From Rhodospirillaceae bacterium (lineage in GTDB: Bacteria; Pseudomonadota; Alphaproteobacteria; Rhodospirillales; Magnetospirillaceae), in contig JASLCK010000325.1 of the NCBI GenBank assembly GCA_030151865.1, positions 1 to 45,249 on the forward strand: a DNA stretch of 45,249 nt, in the 5' to 3' direction. The position numbers and the translations under genes were made by a program. The notes under the pieces were generated by a model that saw only the letters and a program-made list of their open reading frames with translations, searched no databases and was not told the origin of the DNA. How positions within the stretch are numbered: position 1 is the first letter of the stretch; each line of letters begins with the position of its first letter. Positions 8,807 to 16,738 of the stretch are shown here, one piece after another.

Positions 8807-8812
8807 GGCGGC

Positions 8813-9097
8813 TTACTCCTTGCCCTTGCGGGGCTTCGCCTCGGGGGCCTGTTCGGCCACCGGCTCGGCGGCGGCGGCTTCGGCTTCGGCGCGGGCCTCC
8901 GCTTCCTTGGCCTCGCGTTCCGTCTTGCCCTTGGCGATGGCCTGGGCGGTGGTTTCGGCCACCTCGCCCCGGCCCAGGCGGCGCAGCCAATGGGGATTGC
9001 GCGGCTTGGTTTCGCCCTCGGGCGGCATGATGCGACCGCTGATGGGGTCGCGGATGATGTCGCCCTGGCGGGCGGGTTTCAGATGCAGCTCGGCCAT
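8813..9097 (-). CDS. DUF2635 protein (Mu gp38-like)
   Basis: A 94-residue protein. Residues 1-45 (LKPARQGDIIRDPISGRIMP, then PPEGETKPRNPHWLRRLGRG) carry the DUF2635 signature with V/I-RDP and the W-RRL segment. The C-terminal half is a highly charged Ala/Glu/Lys stretch, probably coiled or disordered. In Mu this small gene sits directly upstream of the sheath gene, as here. Its function is not established; a role in sheath or terminator assembly is possible. Confidence 0.8.
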   Translation of the reverse strand: MAELHLKPARQGDIIRDPISGRIMPPEGETKPRNPHWLRRLGRGEVAETTAQAIAKGKTEREAKEAEARAEAEAAAAEPVAEQAPEAKPRKGKE

Positions 9098-9101
9098 CTG
9101 G

Positions 9102-9746
9102 TCATTGCTCCAGGTTCAAGGTGTCGGACTGGTTGAGGGGAGGCACCCAATCGGCATGCGAGGTGCGGAAGTCGGTGATACCGGCGCCAATGGCCATGGT
9201 CTCGGCCAGCCCCTTGTCGCGCGGCACGTCCGGCCCGTTGGGGTCGCCGATCTGCGCGCCCGGCTGGTCCGGGGCGTCGGTGGCGGTGTAGGTGGTGGTG
9301 AATTCCACCGCCAGGACGGACAGGCCGGGCATGATCCGTTCGACGGCGGGGAAGGTGCGGATGCGCACGGGTTCCAGATAGCCGATGTTCAGGCCCAGCT
9401 TCTGGCCCGCCAGCACCGCGCGCACGTCCTGGGCCATCTGATAGGTGCCCACGTCCTTGCCCGCGCCATGGCGGGTGGCGGCCTGGTTTCGTTTGTTCAT
9501 GGCGGCCACCACCACGCGGAAGGTGGCCTTCATGCGATGTTCGCCGTAGACGCCGTCGCCGGATTTGACCTCGTCCTGGAACGTCACCCACATGCCGGGC
9601 ACCAGGTTGACGGACTTCTTCAGGGCGTCGGCGTCATCAAATTCGACGCCCAGGCTGTCGATGGTCTTGACCACATAGCCGAACAGGCCCAGCGCCTTGG
9701 CGCTTTGCAGCCGTTGCAGCATGGCATTTTCGATTTCAGCGATCAC
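9102..9746 (-). CDS. Mu gp37-like protein (DUF1834), probable tail terminator
   Basis: A 214-residue protein starting MIAEIENAMLQRLQSAKALG. It fits the DUF1834/Mu gp37 family, with a helical N-terminus, a short-tail region (LVPGMWVTFQDEV), a beta strand with TFRVVVAAMNKRNQAATRHG and a C-terminal VEFTTTYTATD segment typical of proteins that cap the tail tube near the neck. The start overlaps the gpG stop. The C-terminal extension after residue 160 (PDQPGAQIGDPNGPDVPRDK) is longer than the core of the family. The role is inferred from Mu and from position. Confidence 0.83.
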   Translation of the reverse strand: MIAEIENAMLQRLQSAKALGLFGYVVKTIDSLGVEFDDADALKKSVNLVPGMWVTFQDEVKSGDGVYGEHRMKATFRVVVAAMNKRNQAATRHGAGKDVGTYQMAQDVRAVLAGQKLGLNIGYLEPVRIRTFPAVERIMPGLSVLAVEFTTTYTATDAPDQPGAQIGDPNGPDVPRDKGLAETMAIGAGITDFRTSHADWVPPLNQSDTLNLEQ

Positions 9747-10177
9747 GGCAGGGCCTCGCGCACATAGTCGTTGACGATCTCCATCAGCTCGCGCCGGTCG
9801 GCATCATCCAGACCGAGGAAGGGGCGCGGGGTGATGGTCACTTTCCGGCCCCGCCCGGCCTGGCCACCCATCTGGTGGATGCGGGCGTAAACCACGTTGG
9901 TGCCGACCTCGACCTGGGACTGGCCCGCGACATAGGTCAGCGACTGGTACAGGCGCCCGCTGTCGCGCAGAATGGAGCCATCGCGCTTGATGGGGTCCCA
10001 GGGCGCGCCGCTGGGCGCCTGTTCGTCTTCGAACCGCCGCTGTGTGCTGGTCAGCAACGAGGCGCCGATTTCGGTCAGCAGCTCATGCAGGCGGATACTG
10101 AGTTGAAGCTGGACCAGGGCGCGGCTGACGGCGGAAGTGCCGTCCGCCCTGATGGTGAAGTTGACGCCTTCAGCCAT
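9743..10177 (-). CDS. G: Phage virion morphogenesis protein gpG (Mu gp31-like)
   Basis: A 144-residue member of the Phage_tail_S / virion morphogenesis family. Characteristic parts are STQRRFEDEQAPSGAPWDPI (residues about 45-65), LRDSGRLYQSLTY and the C-terminal TITPRPFLGLDDADRRELME. In Mu the homologous gene G lies between F and I; here it sits between the gp36-like and gp37-like genes, so the order differs. The family is linked to tail completion and head-tail joining. The stop overlaps the next gene and the start overlaps the gp36-like stop. Confidence 0.9.
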   Translation of the reverse strand: MAEGVNFTIRADGTSAVSRALVQLQLSIRLHELLTEIGASLLTSTQRRFEDEQAPSGAPWDPIKRDGSILRDSGRLYQSLTYVAGQSQVEVGTNVVYARIHQMGGQAGRGRKVTITPRPFLGLDDADRRELMEIVNDYVREALP

Positions 10178-10592
10178 GCCACGGCCCCCCGGACATGATG
10201 CTGGGCGCGTCGTCGAAGGTGACCAGGTCGTCGTCGTCGGTCATGGCCTCTTCGGCTTCCAGGCCCTGGCATTCCAGGATCAGGTCGCCCTTGGCCACGT
10301 CCTTCAGGCCAGCCACCGCCGCCTTGTAATTCTTCTCCACCGGCTCGGTCACACCGTCGCGGTGCAGGAAATAGCGGGCGATGTCGCAGGCCCAGCGCGT
10401 CACCAGGTCGGGCACGGGCGACAGCGGCACCGCATAGGTGCCCGCCGCATAACCGTTGATGACCTGGTCGGCATCGGCCAGGGCGACGGCCAGGCGCGGC
10501 CCGATCTCGCCGGTTTCGGCGTCATCGGTCAACTGCACCAGCTCGGTTTCGCCGAAGCGGGCCACCATGTCGTCTTGGGTCGCGTAGGTCAT
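10170..10592 (-). CDS. Mu gp36-like protein (DUF1320), head-tail connector
   Basis: A 140-residue protein beginning MTYATQDDMVARFGETELVQ, the classic opening of DUF1320 (YAT..D...RFG..EL..L). Helical segments continue with ALADADQVINGYAAGTYAVP and VTRWACDIARYFLHRD. These proteins resemble head-completion adaptors such as HK97 gp6 and sit at the portal-tail interface. It follows the gp35-like gene, with a strong hairpin in the 58-base gap between them. The assignment is confident; the structural role is inferred. Confidence 0.9.
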   Translation of the reverse strand: MTYATQDDMVARFGETELVQLTDDAETGEIGPRLAVALADADQVINGYAAGTYAVPLSPVPDLVTRWACDIARYFLHRDGVTEPVEKNYKAAVAGLKDVAKGDLILECQGLEAEEAMTDDDDLVTFDDAPSIMSGGPWHG

Positions 10593-10609
10593 CGCCGGGG
10601 TAATCCTTG

Positions 10610-10633
10610 CCCCGGATGGCGAACCATCCGGGG
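10610..10633 (-). promoter_or_regulatory. Perfect 10-bp hairpin between gp35-like and gp36-like genes
   Basis: On the minus strand CCCCGGATGG (10633-10624), loop TTCG, then CCATCCGGGG (10619-10610). No U-tract follows, so it is not a normal intrinsic terminator. It sits 17 bases before the gp36-like start and may protect or cut the late transcript between capsid and connector genes, or tune gp36 translation. Confidence 0.6.
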
Positions 10634-10650
10634 ACTTGGGTCAGTGGGGG

Positions 10651-11142
10651 TTACTTGCGGCTCGGCTTCTTGGGCTGATCCTTGGCCGGGTCGGGTTCCG
10701 GCTTCGGGTCGGGCTGGCCCTTGGGGCCGTCCTGGTCCTGGGCGTCGGGGTCGTCCTTCGGCTCGGCTTCGGCCTCGGCGGGCGGTTCGGGCTGCTCCAC
10801 CGGGCGGGCATTGACCAGGGCCATGGCGGCGCCCAACTCTTTCCGCACGTTGGCCAGCTCGGCCGCCATCCACTTGACGGCGTCGAGAAGCAGCAGATGG
10901 CCGGGCACGCCTTCCACCTGGCACACCACGTCGTAGATGTCGCCCAACAGCTCACTGTCGTGGTTGGCCTGGTCAAAGCCCTTGTCGGGGGCCTCGCCCA
11001 CCTGGTCGCGGTACACCACGGACCCGGTGGCCACCAGGGCGCGGGCGGTGGCTTCGTCTTCCAGGGTGATGGTCTCGCCTTCGGTGAAAAGGCGGCCATT
11101 GGCGCGGACGGAACCGCGCACAACGTTCAGGTGATGCTTCAT
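10651..11142 (-). CDS. Mu gp35-like protein
   Basis: A 163-residue protein. Residues 1-50 (VRGSVRANGRLFTEGETITL, then DEATARALVATGSVVY) resemble the FluMu/Mu gp35 N-terminal beta domain, where a small SH3-like fold is followed by a helix. The last 50 residues are Pro/Glu/Asp/Lys-rich repeats of low complexity (PEPDPAKDQPKKPSRK). It lies directly after the major capsid gene, as in Mu. Its function is unknown; a capsid or connector accessory role is likely. Confidence 0.75.
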   Translation of the reverse strand: MKHHLNVVRGSVRANGRLFTEGETITLEDEATARALVATGSVVYRDQVGEAPDKGFDQANHDSELLGDIYDVVCQVEGVPGHLLLLDAVKWMAAELANVRKELGAAMALVNARPVEQPEPPAEAEAEPKDDPDAQDQDGPKGQPDPKPEPDPAKDQPKKPSRK

Positions 11143-11152
11143 GGTTCCCCCC

Positions 11153-12091
11153 TTAGACGGCGTTCTGGATCAGGAAGCCCGCATCCTTGGACACGACCAG
11201 TTCGCACACGCTGTCGATGACGCGGACGCGCTGGCCACCCCAGGCGCCAATGCCGCCATCGGCCTGGGTGCCCGCCACCTTTTGGCCGTACTGCATGGTC
11301 AGGCCCCAGGTGACGCCCGCCTTGTTGCTGGCAGTCGGGTCGATGAAGTGACCGGCGAGATGGCCGCCCCACACGCGCTTCATCGCGGCCGCCTGGCCCT
11401 TGCGGTTGCCATTGACGAAGCTTTCGCCCACCCGGATTTCCTGGACCTCAAACAGGTCAGCAAACTGCTGGCGCGTAACCATGCCGCCGCCGGTACCGTT
11501 GGGAAAAACACCCTTCACCACCTTGGGGTGGACGCGCAGCTTGCTCCACACGATCTTGCCCATGGTCAGGCAGTTGGGCCGCAGCAGCGGCGTATCCAGC
11601 ATTTCGGTCAGGATGGCCACCGCGTCGCTGTCCGGGTCGCTGAACTGGTCGGTGCCGACCAGCGTCTGGACGGAGGAGGCGGCATAACTGGACGGGTTGA
11701 AGGTGATTCCCGCCACGCGGATTTCGCGGGCAAGCTGCACCAGGTTGGTGACGTTTTCGGCGGCGACGCCCAGCGGATTGGTGTTGGTGCCCTTGGCCTG
11801 GTCGATGTCGGGCTGGGGCACCGGATGATCCAGGCCATGGTCTTCACACGTGCCCGTCCGGTCCTCGGCCTTGATATCGACCTCGGCCGGGCGGCCGGTG
11901 CGGCCCACGGCGGTATCGGGCACGGTGTAACCGGCGGCCAGGTCGTATTCCTTGTAGGTGAATTCCTTGGTGGTCAGCACCGGGCTGACGCGCGGCATCA
12001 CCTTTTCCGCGATCAGCGTATAGGCCGAGTTGCGGTAGGCGATGGCGATAGCGGTCAGGGTGGGGACGACGACGAACGGGGACGTGGACAT
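11153..12091 (-). CDS. T: Major capsid protein gpT (Mu gp34-like)
   Basis: A 312-residue major head subunit. It starts MSTSPFVVVPTLTAIAIAYR and contains EKVMPRVSPVLTTKEFTYKE and a C-terminal VRVIDSVCELVVSKDAGFLI segment, as in Mu-like major head subunits with an HK97-type fold. The size equals that of Mu gpT (about 305). It follows the protease/scaffold and decoration genes and precedes the gp35-like gene, the classic order. The protein should be one of the most abundant late products. Confidence 0.93.
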   Translation of the reverse strand: MSTSPFVVVPTLTAIAIAYRNSAYTLIAEKVMPRVSPVLTTKEFTYKEYDLAAGYTVPDTAVGRTGRPAEVDIKAEDRTGTCEDHGLDHPVPQPDIDQAKGTNTNPLGVAAENVTNLVQLAREIRVAGITFNPSSYAASSVQTLVGTDQFSDPDSDAVAILTEMLDTPLLRPNCLTMGKIVWSKLRVHPKVVKGVFPNGTGGGMVTRQQFADLFEVQEIRVGESFVNGNRKGQAAAMKRVWGGHLAGHFIDPTASNKAGVTWGLTMQYGQKVAGTQADGGIGAWGGQRVRVIDSVCELVVSKDAGFLIQNAV

Positions 12092-12105
12092 GCGGGGTTA
12101 CTCCC

Positions 12106-12480
12106 TTAGCCCTGCATCACGCCGAGGGCGTGCAGGTAGGTGATGACGGCGCCAGCGGTGCCGCTGGTGTCGGAAAAGCCGATGATGCGAACGTTGGCGC
12201 CCGCCGCCGGGACGGCCTTGACGGCCTTGCCGTTGGCATCGGCGGTCAACGGGTCGCCAGCGGCGACGGTGCCGCCCAGCTCCACCTCGGGCATGCCGCC
12301 CAAATCCACGTCCACGCGCTCGCCGCTGGCCGCGCCAAGCTGGCCGGTGGTGCCCATCAGGGCGTCGGTGGCGGCGGTGGCCAGCGCCACCTCGCCATCG
12401 GCGGCACCGGGCTTGACGATGCGATAGGGCGGGATGGCGGTGGTGGCACGGCGGCTCTTGCTGATGGTTCGGATCGTCAC
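12106..12480 (-). CDS. Capsid decoration protein (DUF2190-like)
   Basis: A 124-residue protein that must start at the GTG at 12480, overlapping the protease stop as GTGA, because no in-frame ATG precedes the conserved region. The sequence (ATDALMGTTGQLGAASGERV, then DLGGMPEVELGGTVAAGDPL and TADANGKAVKAVPAAG) has the beta-rich, Ala/Gly-rich pattern of DUF2190 capsid cement proteins, with the G-G-x-V-AAGDPLTAD core. Such proteins bind the outside of HK97-type shells. It lies between protease/scaffold and major capsid, where decoration proteins are often found. Confidence 0.8.
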   Translation of the reverse strand: MTIRTISKSRRATTAIPPYRIVKPGAADGEVALATAATDALMGTTGQLGAASGERVDVDLGGMPEVELGGTVAAGDPLTADANGKAVKAVPAAGANVRIIGFSDTSGTAGAVITYLHALGVMQG

Positions 12481-13592
12481 TTCTTGCCTTCCTTCTCGAC
12501 ATGCGCCACCGCGTCGGTGGTGCTGATCATGATGCCCTTGGCCCGCTGGCTTTCCTGGTAGTCCAGGGCGCGGTGGGCCACGTCGCTGGGGTCGTCGGCG
12601 GCGTCGGGGTCTTCGCCGGGGGTGCCGGGGGCGCGTTCGCGGAAATCGACGGTCGCCGGGATGGCCTTCAGGATTTCCCGGAAGGTGTCCGCCACCGGCT
12701 TCTTGCCCTCGGCGAAGTCCACCACCAGGGCGTCGGCACTGATGGCCTCCATGAAGTTCAGCAGGTCGCCCTTCGGGATGGGCAGCGGGCGGCCCTGGGC
12801 CACCAGGTTGTCCAGGAAGGCGGCGTTCTGATCGTGGCGGAACTTGGCCTGGCGTTCGGCGAAGTCGGCCTGCTGGAGCGCCAGTTCTTCGGTCTGGCGC
12901 TTCAGTTCGGCCGCGTCGGGTTGGGTGTTCTGTCCCACGGGAGGTTCCTTGGTCTGTTGCGGTTCGGAAAAGGCGGGGCTGTCGGGCGTATCGGCGTTGG
13001 CCTCGGCCTCGGACAGGGTCAGAAGGTTGTCGATGCTGTAGGCGGGCAGCATGGCTTCGGCCTTTTCGGCCCCCTGCTGTTCCACCAGCGTGTCGCGCAG
13101 GCCACGGAACAGGGCGGCGACGGAACGCCAGCCGCTGGCGCGTTGCCAGGGCCGCACCTCGGCGAACTCGACCGTAACCACGTCGCCATCCTCGGCGAAG
13201 TCCACGTCCTTCAGGCCCTTGAGGGCCGGGGGCTGGGCGCCGAGGAACGCGACATGACGCAGGTAGTAAGTGCCGGGCGTCGGGTTGGCCGGGTTGTCGG
13301 GGTGGTACCAGCTCGCGGAACGCTTCTTGAACGAACCTTTGCGCACCAGCTCGGCGAAGTCGGGGTTGACCTGGTCGCAGTTGGCCAGGACCACGCCGCC
13401 GTCCATCCGCAGGCCCTTCACCCAACCCCAGGCCGGGGCGGTGTCCTTCGGATGGCCGATCACCAACGGCGCCTCATGGGTGCCGGGGACATAGGCGGCG
13501 CATGCGGCGGCCAAGGCGGCCTCGCTGAAGTCCAGCGTCACCCCCTGCATGGCGGTGTGCGAACCGACGCGGAAAATCTCGATCTCGGGCAA
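12477..13592 (-). CDS. I: Head maturation protease/scaffold gpI (Mu I/Z-like)
   Basis: A 371-residue Mu-like I protein. The chosen start is the TTG at 13592; it has GGGGA seven bases upstream, and the nearby ATG at 13600 is in another frame. The protease domain (residues 1-150) shows VIGHPKDTAPAWGWVKGLRM, RKGSFKKRSASWYHPD with the S-A-S catalytic-type segment, and YYLRHVAFLGAQPPALKGL. The C-terminal 170 residues are helical and Glu/Gln-rich (ELKRQTEELALQQADFAERQ), as in scaffolds; in Mu the scaffold Z is made from an internal start of the same gene. It is preceded by a 341-bp gap with a candidate late promoter. Confidence 0.9.
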   Translation of the reverse strand: MPEIEIFRVGSHTAMQGVTLDFSEAALAAACAAYVPGTHEAPLVIGHPKDTAPAWGWVKGLRMDGGVVLANCDQVNPDFAELVRKGSFKKRSASWYHPDNPANPTPGTYYLRHVAFLGAQPPALKGLKDVDFAEDGDVVTVEFAEVRPWQRASGWRSVAALFRGLRDTLVEQQGAEKAEAMLPAYSIDNLLTLSEAEANADTPDSPAFSEPQQTKEPPVGQNTQPDAAELKRQTEELALQQADFAERQAKFRHDQNAAFLDNLVAQGRPLPIPKGDLLNFMEAISADALVVDFAEGKKPVADTFREILKAIPATVDFRERAPGTPGEDPDAADDPSDVAHRALDYQESQRAKGIMISTTDAVAHVEKEGKK

Positions 13593-13628
13593 GGCTGCAT
13601 CCCCACGGGTGAAAATGTCGTGGGGTGG

Positions 13629-13679
13629 AGTGTGCCGAAGGGGGGACGCGCTGAAACGACCGGATCAGTTCCGGGGGTA
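13629..13679 (-). promoter_or_regulatory. Candidate late promoter PI with activator dyad
   Basis: Minus strand: TACCCCCGGAACTGATCC at 13679-13662, overlapping an imperfect dyad GGAAC-N10-GTTTC at 13672-13653. A -10-like CACACT lies at 13634-13629, 28.5 bp from the dyad centre. The same 18-mer (one mismatch) with the same spacing lies upstream of the endolysin gene. The -10 resemblance is weak, as expected for activator-dependent promoters. Confidence 0.6.
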
Positions 13680-13765
13680 CGTTTCCCTTGCGCGGATGCT
13701 TCGCCGTTAAAGCGGTTTTTAAGGCCCTGTGGCGGGCGGCGACGGGGTGCCCGCCACGTCGATGC

Positions 13766-13801
13766 CGCCCATACCCCTTTGGGGTGTCAGAGGGCGTTTT
13801 T
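13766..13801 (+). terminator. Plus-strand terminator-like hairpin
   Basis: Plus strand: CGCCC ATACCCC (13766-13777), loop TTT, GGGGTGT, bulge CAGA, GGGCG (to 13796), then TTTTT (13797-13801). It would stop antisense transcription entering the late region; there is no T run on the minus strand. Confidence 0.45.
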
Positions 13802-13933
13802 CACGAAACAGGATGATACACTTCAAATCCGGTCGTGGAAGTCCTATCATCAGGGATGCAGGCACCGCCCTTTCAAGGGCCGCACACCGTTAACGGTGCC
13901 GGGCGGCGTGGCGCGTGCGGGCGACCATATGCC

Positions 13934-14062
13934 TTACCAGAGCTTTCCCGTCAGCGCCTGGGCGATGACGATCACCATCCCAACCAAGGCCACATCCTCA
14001 ACCACGCTCACGATGGCTGATGGCCATGTCGTGTAATCGCGCTTGTTCTTGGTCATGCTCAT
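13934..14062 (-). CDS. Small single-span membrane protein (42 aa)
   Basis: The ATG at 14062 overlaps the gpF stop as ATGA. The product MSMTKNKRDYTTWPSAIVSV continues with a hydrophobic stretch VEDVALVGMVIVIAQALTGKLW. A basic N-terminus followed by about 22 mostly hydrophobic residues predicts one inner-membrane helix with N-in orientation. It is the last gene before the late control region. No family was recognised. The tight overlap and the clear hydrophobic pattern argue for a real gene; possibilities include a lysis-timing or superinfection factor, but nothing in the sequence decides between them. Confidence 0.55.
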   Translation of the reverse strand: MSMTKNKRDYTTWPSAIVSVVEDVALVGMVIVIAQALTGKLW

Positions 14063-15267
14063 TCCTTCCGATAGGCGCGCAGACCCTGGCGCAGGGTCTT
14101 GACCGAACGGGCATCGCCCCGGAAGAACGTCACCCCCGACCACTGGCAACCGTCCGCATCGGCGACGATGCCCAGGGTGGTGTCCTTGCCCAGTTCCAGC
14201 AGCTTGATGTAGCGCCGCCGCAGGGCCACCCGGCCCGAGGCGCTGGATTGGGCGAAGCCCACCCAAATCTCGGCCGGGTCTTCCACCACCTCGCGCAGGA
14301 ACGGGAAGAAGGCTTCGCGGCCGTCCATGCGGCTGGCCTTCTCCACCATGTGGTCCACGATGCCCTGGGTGATGTTGACCCGGCCGCCAATGGGATCGGT
14401 GAAGATGGCCTGGTCCCCGCCGATGGCATCACGCAGGGCGGCGCGCAGTCCGTCTTCGGTGTCGGCGCGCTTGCCCAGCTTGGCCACCGGCTTCTCGGCC
14501 TTGACCAGGTCGGTGGCCGGGCTGGCGCCGGGGGCGGTCAACGGTTCCCACGGGCCGTGTTTGTCCATGGCCGCCAGTTGGGCGCTTTGCCCCCATGCGG
14601 CTTGGCCCACGTTATAGCCGAAGCCGGTGTCAATGCCCTTGGGCGCCTGCACCTTCACATCGCCTTGCGGGGTGCGCAGGGTGCGGTCCTCCATCTCGAC
14701 TTGCGGCGATGGGTCGGTGACTTCGTAGCCGTAGCGGGTCAGGTCGCGCGGGCCAAGCTGTTGCACGGTGCAGCGGCATCCCCAGCCGTTGGGCGGGTAA
14801 TGGGTTGACCACCACGGGTCATCCATGGGCAGAACCGTGCCGTGCCATCCCCGGTGGTCCTGGCGGGTGCGGCGGTCCAGGATGGCCACATAGCGCAGAT
14901 AGGGACGGCGGGCCTTGGTGGCCTGGGCCTGTTGCCATTTCCCGGCGGCATAGGCCATGCGCAAATTGGTGTTGAAGATGACGTTGGTGCGCCACCCGCG
15001 CGTTCCGTTATAGCTCCAGCCATGCTTCGCCACGATCTGGTCAAAGTCCTTGCGGAACTCGGCCAGGGTGGTGCCCTGTTCAATGGCCTTGGCCACCGCG
15101 TTGCGCAGGTCCGCCACCAGGTCGTCCTTCATTGCGCCCGCCACCACGAAAGCGCGGGCGTGCTGGGCCTGGTACAAATCCGTCCAGACGGCGGTCGGCA
15201 GGTTCAGCTTTTGGCGGAAGTAGTCGATGGCCTCGCTGAACGGGACGGCGGTCGGCTCAACCGTCAT
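14059..15267 (-). CDS. F: Head morphogenesis protein gpF with C-terminal BECR-type nuclease domain
   Basis: The start is the ATG at 15267 (MTVEPTAVPFSEAIDYFRQK), overlapping the portal stop by 11 bases, giving 402 residues. Residues about 30-190 form the SPP1 gp7/Mu F head morphogenesis domain, with NTNLRMAYAAGKWQQAQ, the W-HGTVLPMDDPWW segment and YPPNGWGCRCTVQQL. Residues about 285-402 look like a phage BECR-fold nuclease domain of the PBECR2 kind: ITQGIVDHMV, FFPFLREVVEDPAEIWVG, RRRYIKLLEL, WSGVTFFRG and a terminal LRQGLRAYRK. Such domains are known from phage polyvalent and F proteins and may be injected with the DNA. Candidate active residues are H306, R350-R351, T380 and R393. Confidence 0.88.
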   Translation of the reverse strand: MTVEPTAVPFSEAIDYFRQKLNLPTAVWTDLYQAQHARAFVVAGAMKDDLVADLRNAVAKAIEQGTTLAEFRKDFDQIVAKHGWSYNGTRGWRTNVIFNTNLRMAYAAGKWQQAQATKARRPYLRYVAILDRRTRQDHRGWHGTVLPMDDPWWSTHYPPNGWGCRCTVQQLGPRDLTRYGYEVTDPSPQVEMEDRTLRTPQGDVKVQAPKGIDTGFGYNVGQAAWGQSAQLAAMDKHGPWEPLTAPGASPATDLVKAEKPVAKLGKRADTEDGLRAALRDAIGGDQAIFTDPIGGRVNITQGIVDHMVEKASRMDGREAFFPFLREVVEDPAEIWVGFAQSSASGRVALRRRYIKLLELGKDTTLGIVADADGCQWSGVTFFRGDARSVKTLRQGLRAYRKE

Positions 15268-16738
15268 TGGCCATGTCCTCGCGTCCCTTGAGGTTGGCCA
15301 CCGCCAGGCCGTCCCCCAGGGTCTTGGCCAGGTCGTCCACCGGCATGGCGGCGCCGATCTCCAGCAATCGCTTCTCCACGTCCGCCAAATCGGTGGCGTC
15401 GTCCAGCACGCGGCCCAATTCGTCAATCATGGCGGACAGGGCATCGCCCGCTAGCACCTCCATTTGGTCGGTCAGGTCGTCGGCGGCGTCGCGGGCCGGG
15501 GTACCGTCCCCCTCGGCGAAGTCGGCCGGGGTGGGGGGCGTGGCCGTGGTGGTCGCGCCGATCTGCGCGGGCACCGTGGCGGCGGGGCGCTTCACCCACC
15601 CCGGCCCATAGGTGTCCTGGATGTATTCGGGCGTCGGATCATAGCCCAATTCGTACAGGTTCTTGTCCCGCTCGGACTGCGCCTTTTCGTCGGGGGCGTC
15701 GGTATGGTCGCGGTACACACGCGGCCGGGCGGCGGTGGGGAAGTTCCAGGCGGTCAGCCACGCCACCGGGCCGTCATTCAGGCTTTCGCACAACAGGTCG
15801 TTGTCGGATTTCACCACGTCTTTAAGGCGGTTTTCATGGACCTGACCCTGGGCCTTGCTGGACCCGTTATCGGTGGTCATGGTCTGCGACAGGATGATTT
15901 TGCTGATGGCCTCGTTCATCAGGCCGTAAAAGGTGGCGTAGTCGCCGCCCGACGACCTGGCCGCTTCCAGCAATTCGATTTCAACCCCGGCCGGGACGAC
16001 CACGCCGCGTTCGGTGCTGATGGCACGCAGGGCGCGCAACAGCTTGTTCCTGGCATCCTTGTCCGATCCGCGCGGCGCCTTGCCCAGGGCGGTCGGCATG
16101 GCGTACTTCTCCATGTACACCGACCAGAAGCGCAGGCCATTGCGCTTGAGCCAGACCGGCCAATAGAGCCAGTGCCCCAGGCCCAGGCCGTAGGGGTCGT
16201 CGTCGTCGTCGCCGCCCGCCGTGAAAATCCAGAACTTGTTGTCGGGCATCACCTCGCCCTGGGGATGTCCGGGGCTGATCAGGCGCAGGCGGCCTTCGCG
16301 GTCGAAGCGGAAGCGGCGCTGGCGGCGCACCTTGATGGCGTCCAGCATGATCTGGCCATTCTCGGCCTTGTACAGGCATTCGCCCACGGCATAGCCGTAA
16401 TGGATGCCGTTCAGCATCTTCTCGCACACGCGGTCGAAGCGGACGCCGTGAAGCTGTTCCCGGATGAAGTCGGCGGCGGCCTGGTCAACGGAGGTGGGGC
16501 CGCCCGGCTCCACCCGCCACTCGCGGGAAATGGCGGCGGTCTTGCGCTGGCCGAAGCAGGATTTCACCTGATCGTCGCGCAGGATGCGTTCGTACACGAT
16601 CAGGTCGCCGCCACGGGTGCGCAAGACTTCGTCGCGGGGCTGGCGCAGTTCACCCTGGAAGATGATCAGCATGTCATCGCCATCGGCGGTGGATGCCACC
16701 TCGTTCAGGTCGGGCGGTGCAATCTTCTTGGCCATCAA
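15257..16738 (-). CDS. Portal protein (Mu gp29-like, DUF935)
   Basis: A 493-residue DUF935 portal protein, the dodecameric ring through which DNA enters and leaves the head. Conserved pieces include LRTRGGDLIVYERILRDDQV near residue 40, FDRVCEKMLNGIHYGYAVGE near 100, a WLKRNGLRFWSVYMEKYAMP block near 195 and ISKIILSQTMTTDNGSSKAQ near 285. The C-terminal 100 residues are Ala/Pro/Asp-rich with a helical end. Length is similar to Mu gp29 (about 510). Its start overlaps the terminase stop by four bases. Confidence 0.95.
   Translation of the reverse strand: MMAKKIAPPDLNEVASTADGDDMLIIFQGELRQPRDEVLRTRGGDLIVYERILRDDQVKSCFGQRKTAAISREWRVEPGGPTSVDQAAADFIREQLHGVRFDRVCEKMLNGIHYGYAVGECLYKAENGQIMLDAIKVRRQRRFRFDREGRLRLISPGHPQGEVMPDNKFWIFTAGGDDDDDPYGLGLGHWLYWPVWLKRNGLRFWSVYMEKYAMPTALGKAPRGSDKDARNKLLRALRAISTERGVVVPAGVEIELLEAARSSGGDYATFYGLMNEAISKIILSQTMTTDNGSSKAQGQVHENRLKDVVKSDNDLLCESLNDGPVAWLTAWNFPTAARPRVYRDHTDAPDEKAQSERDKNLYELGYDPTPEYIQDTYGPGWVKRPAATVPAQIGATTTATPPTPADFAEGDGTPARDAADDLTDQMEVLAGDALSAMIDELGRVLDDATDLADVEKRLLEIGAAMPVDDLAKTLGDGLAVANLKGREDMANDG

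Larger units (their letters stand above)
13593..13933 (-). promoter_or_regulatory. Non-coding control region upstream of gene I
   Basis: No convincing gene is present on either strand. It holds, in minus-strand order, two adjacent dyads (13898-13885 CACCGTT/AACGGTG; 13880-13867 GCCCTT-N2-AAGGGC), a hairpin with a T run on the plus strand (13766-13801), and a candidate activator-dependent late promoter (13629-13679). This is the place where Mu has its C-activated promoter PI. Confidence 0.6.

Noticed and set aside
10610..10633. Intrinsic terminator
   Set aside because: There is no T run on either side, and essential late genes lie downstream.
12501..14036. 511-codon plus-strand open frame across gene I
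   Set aside because: It is rich in Gly/Val/Leu/His as expected for an antisense shadow of a high-GC gene and runs across the promoter region; no family features.
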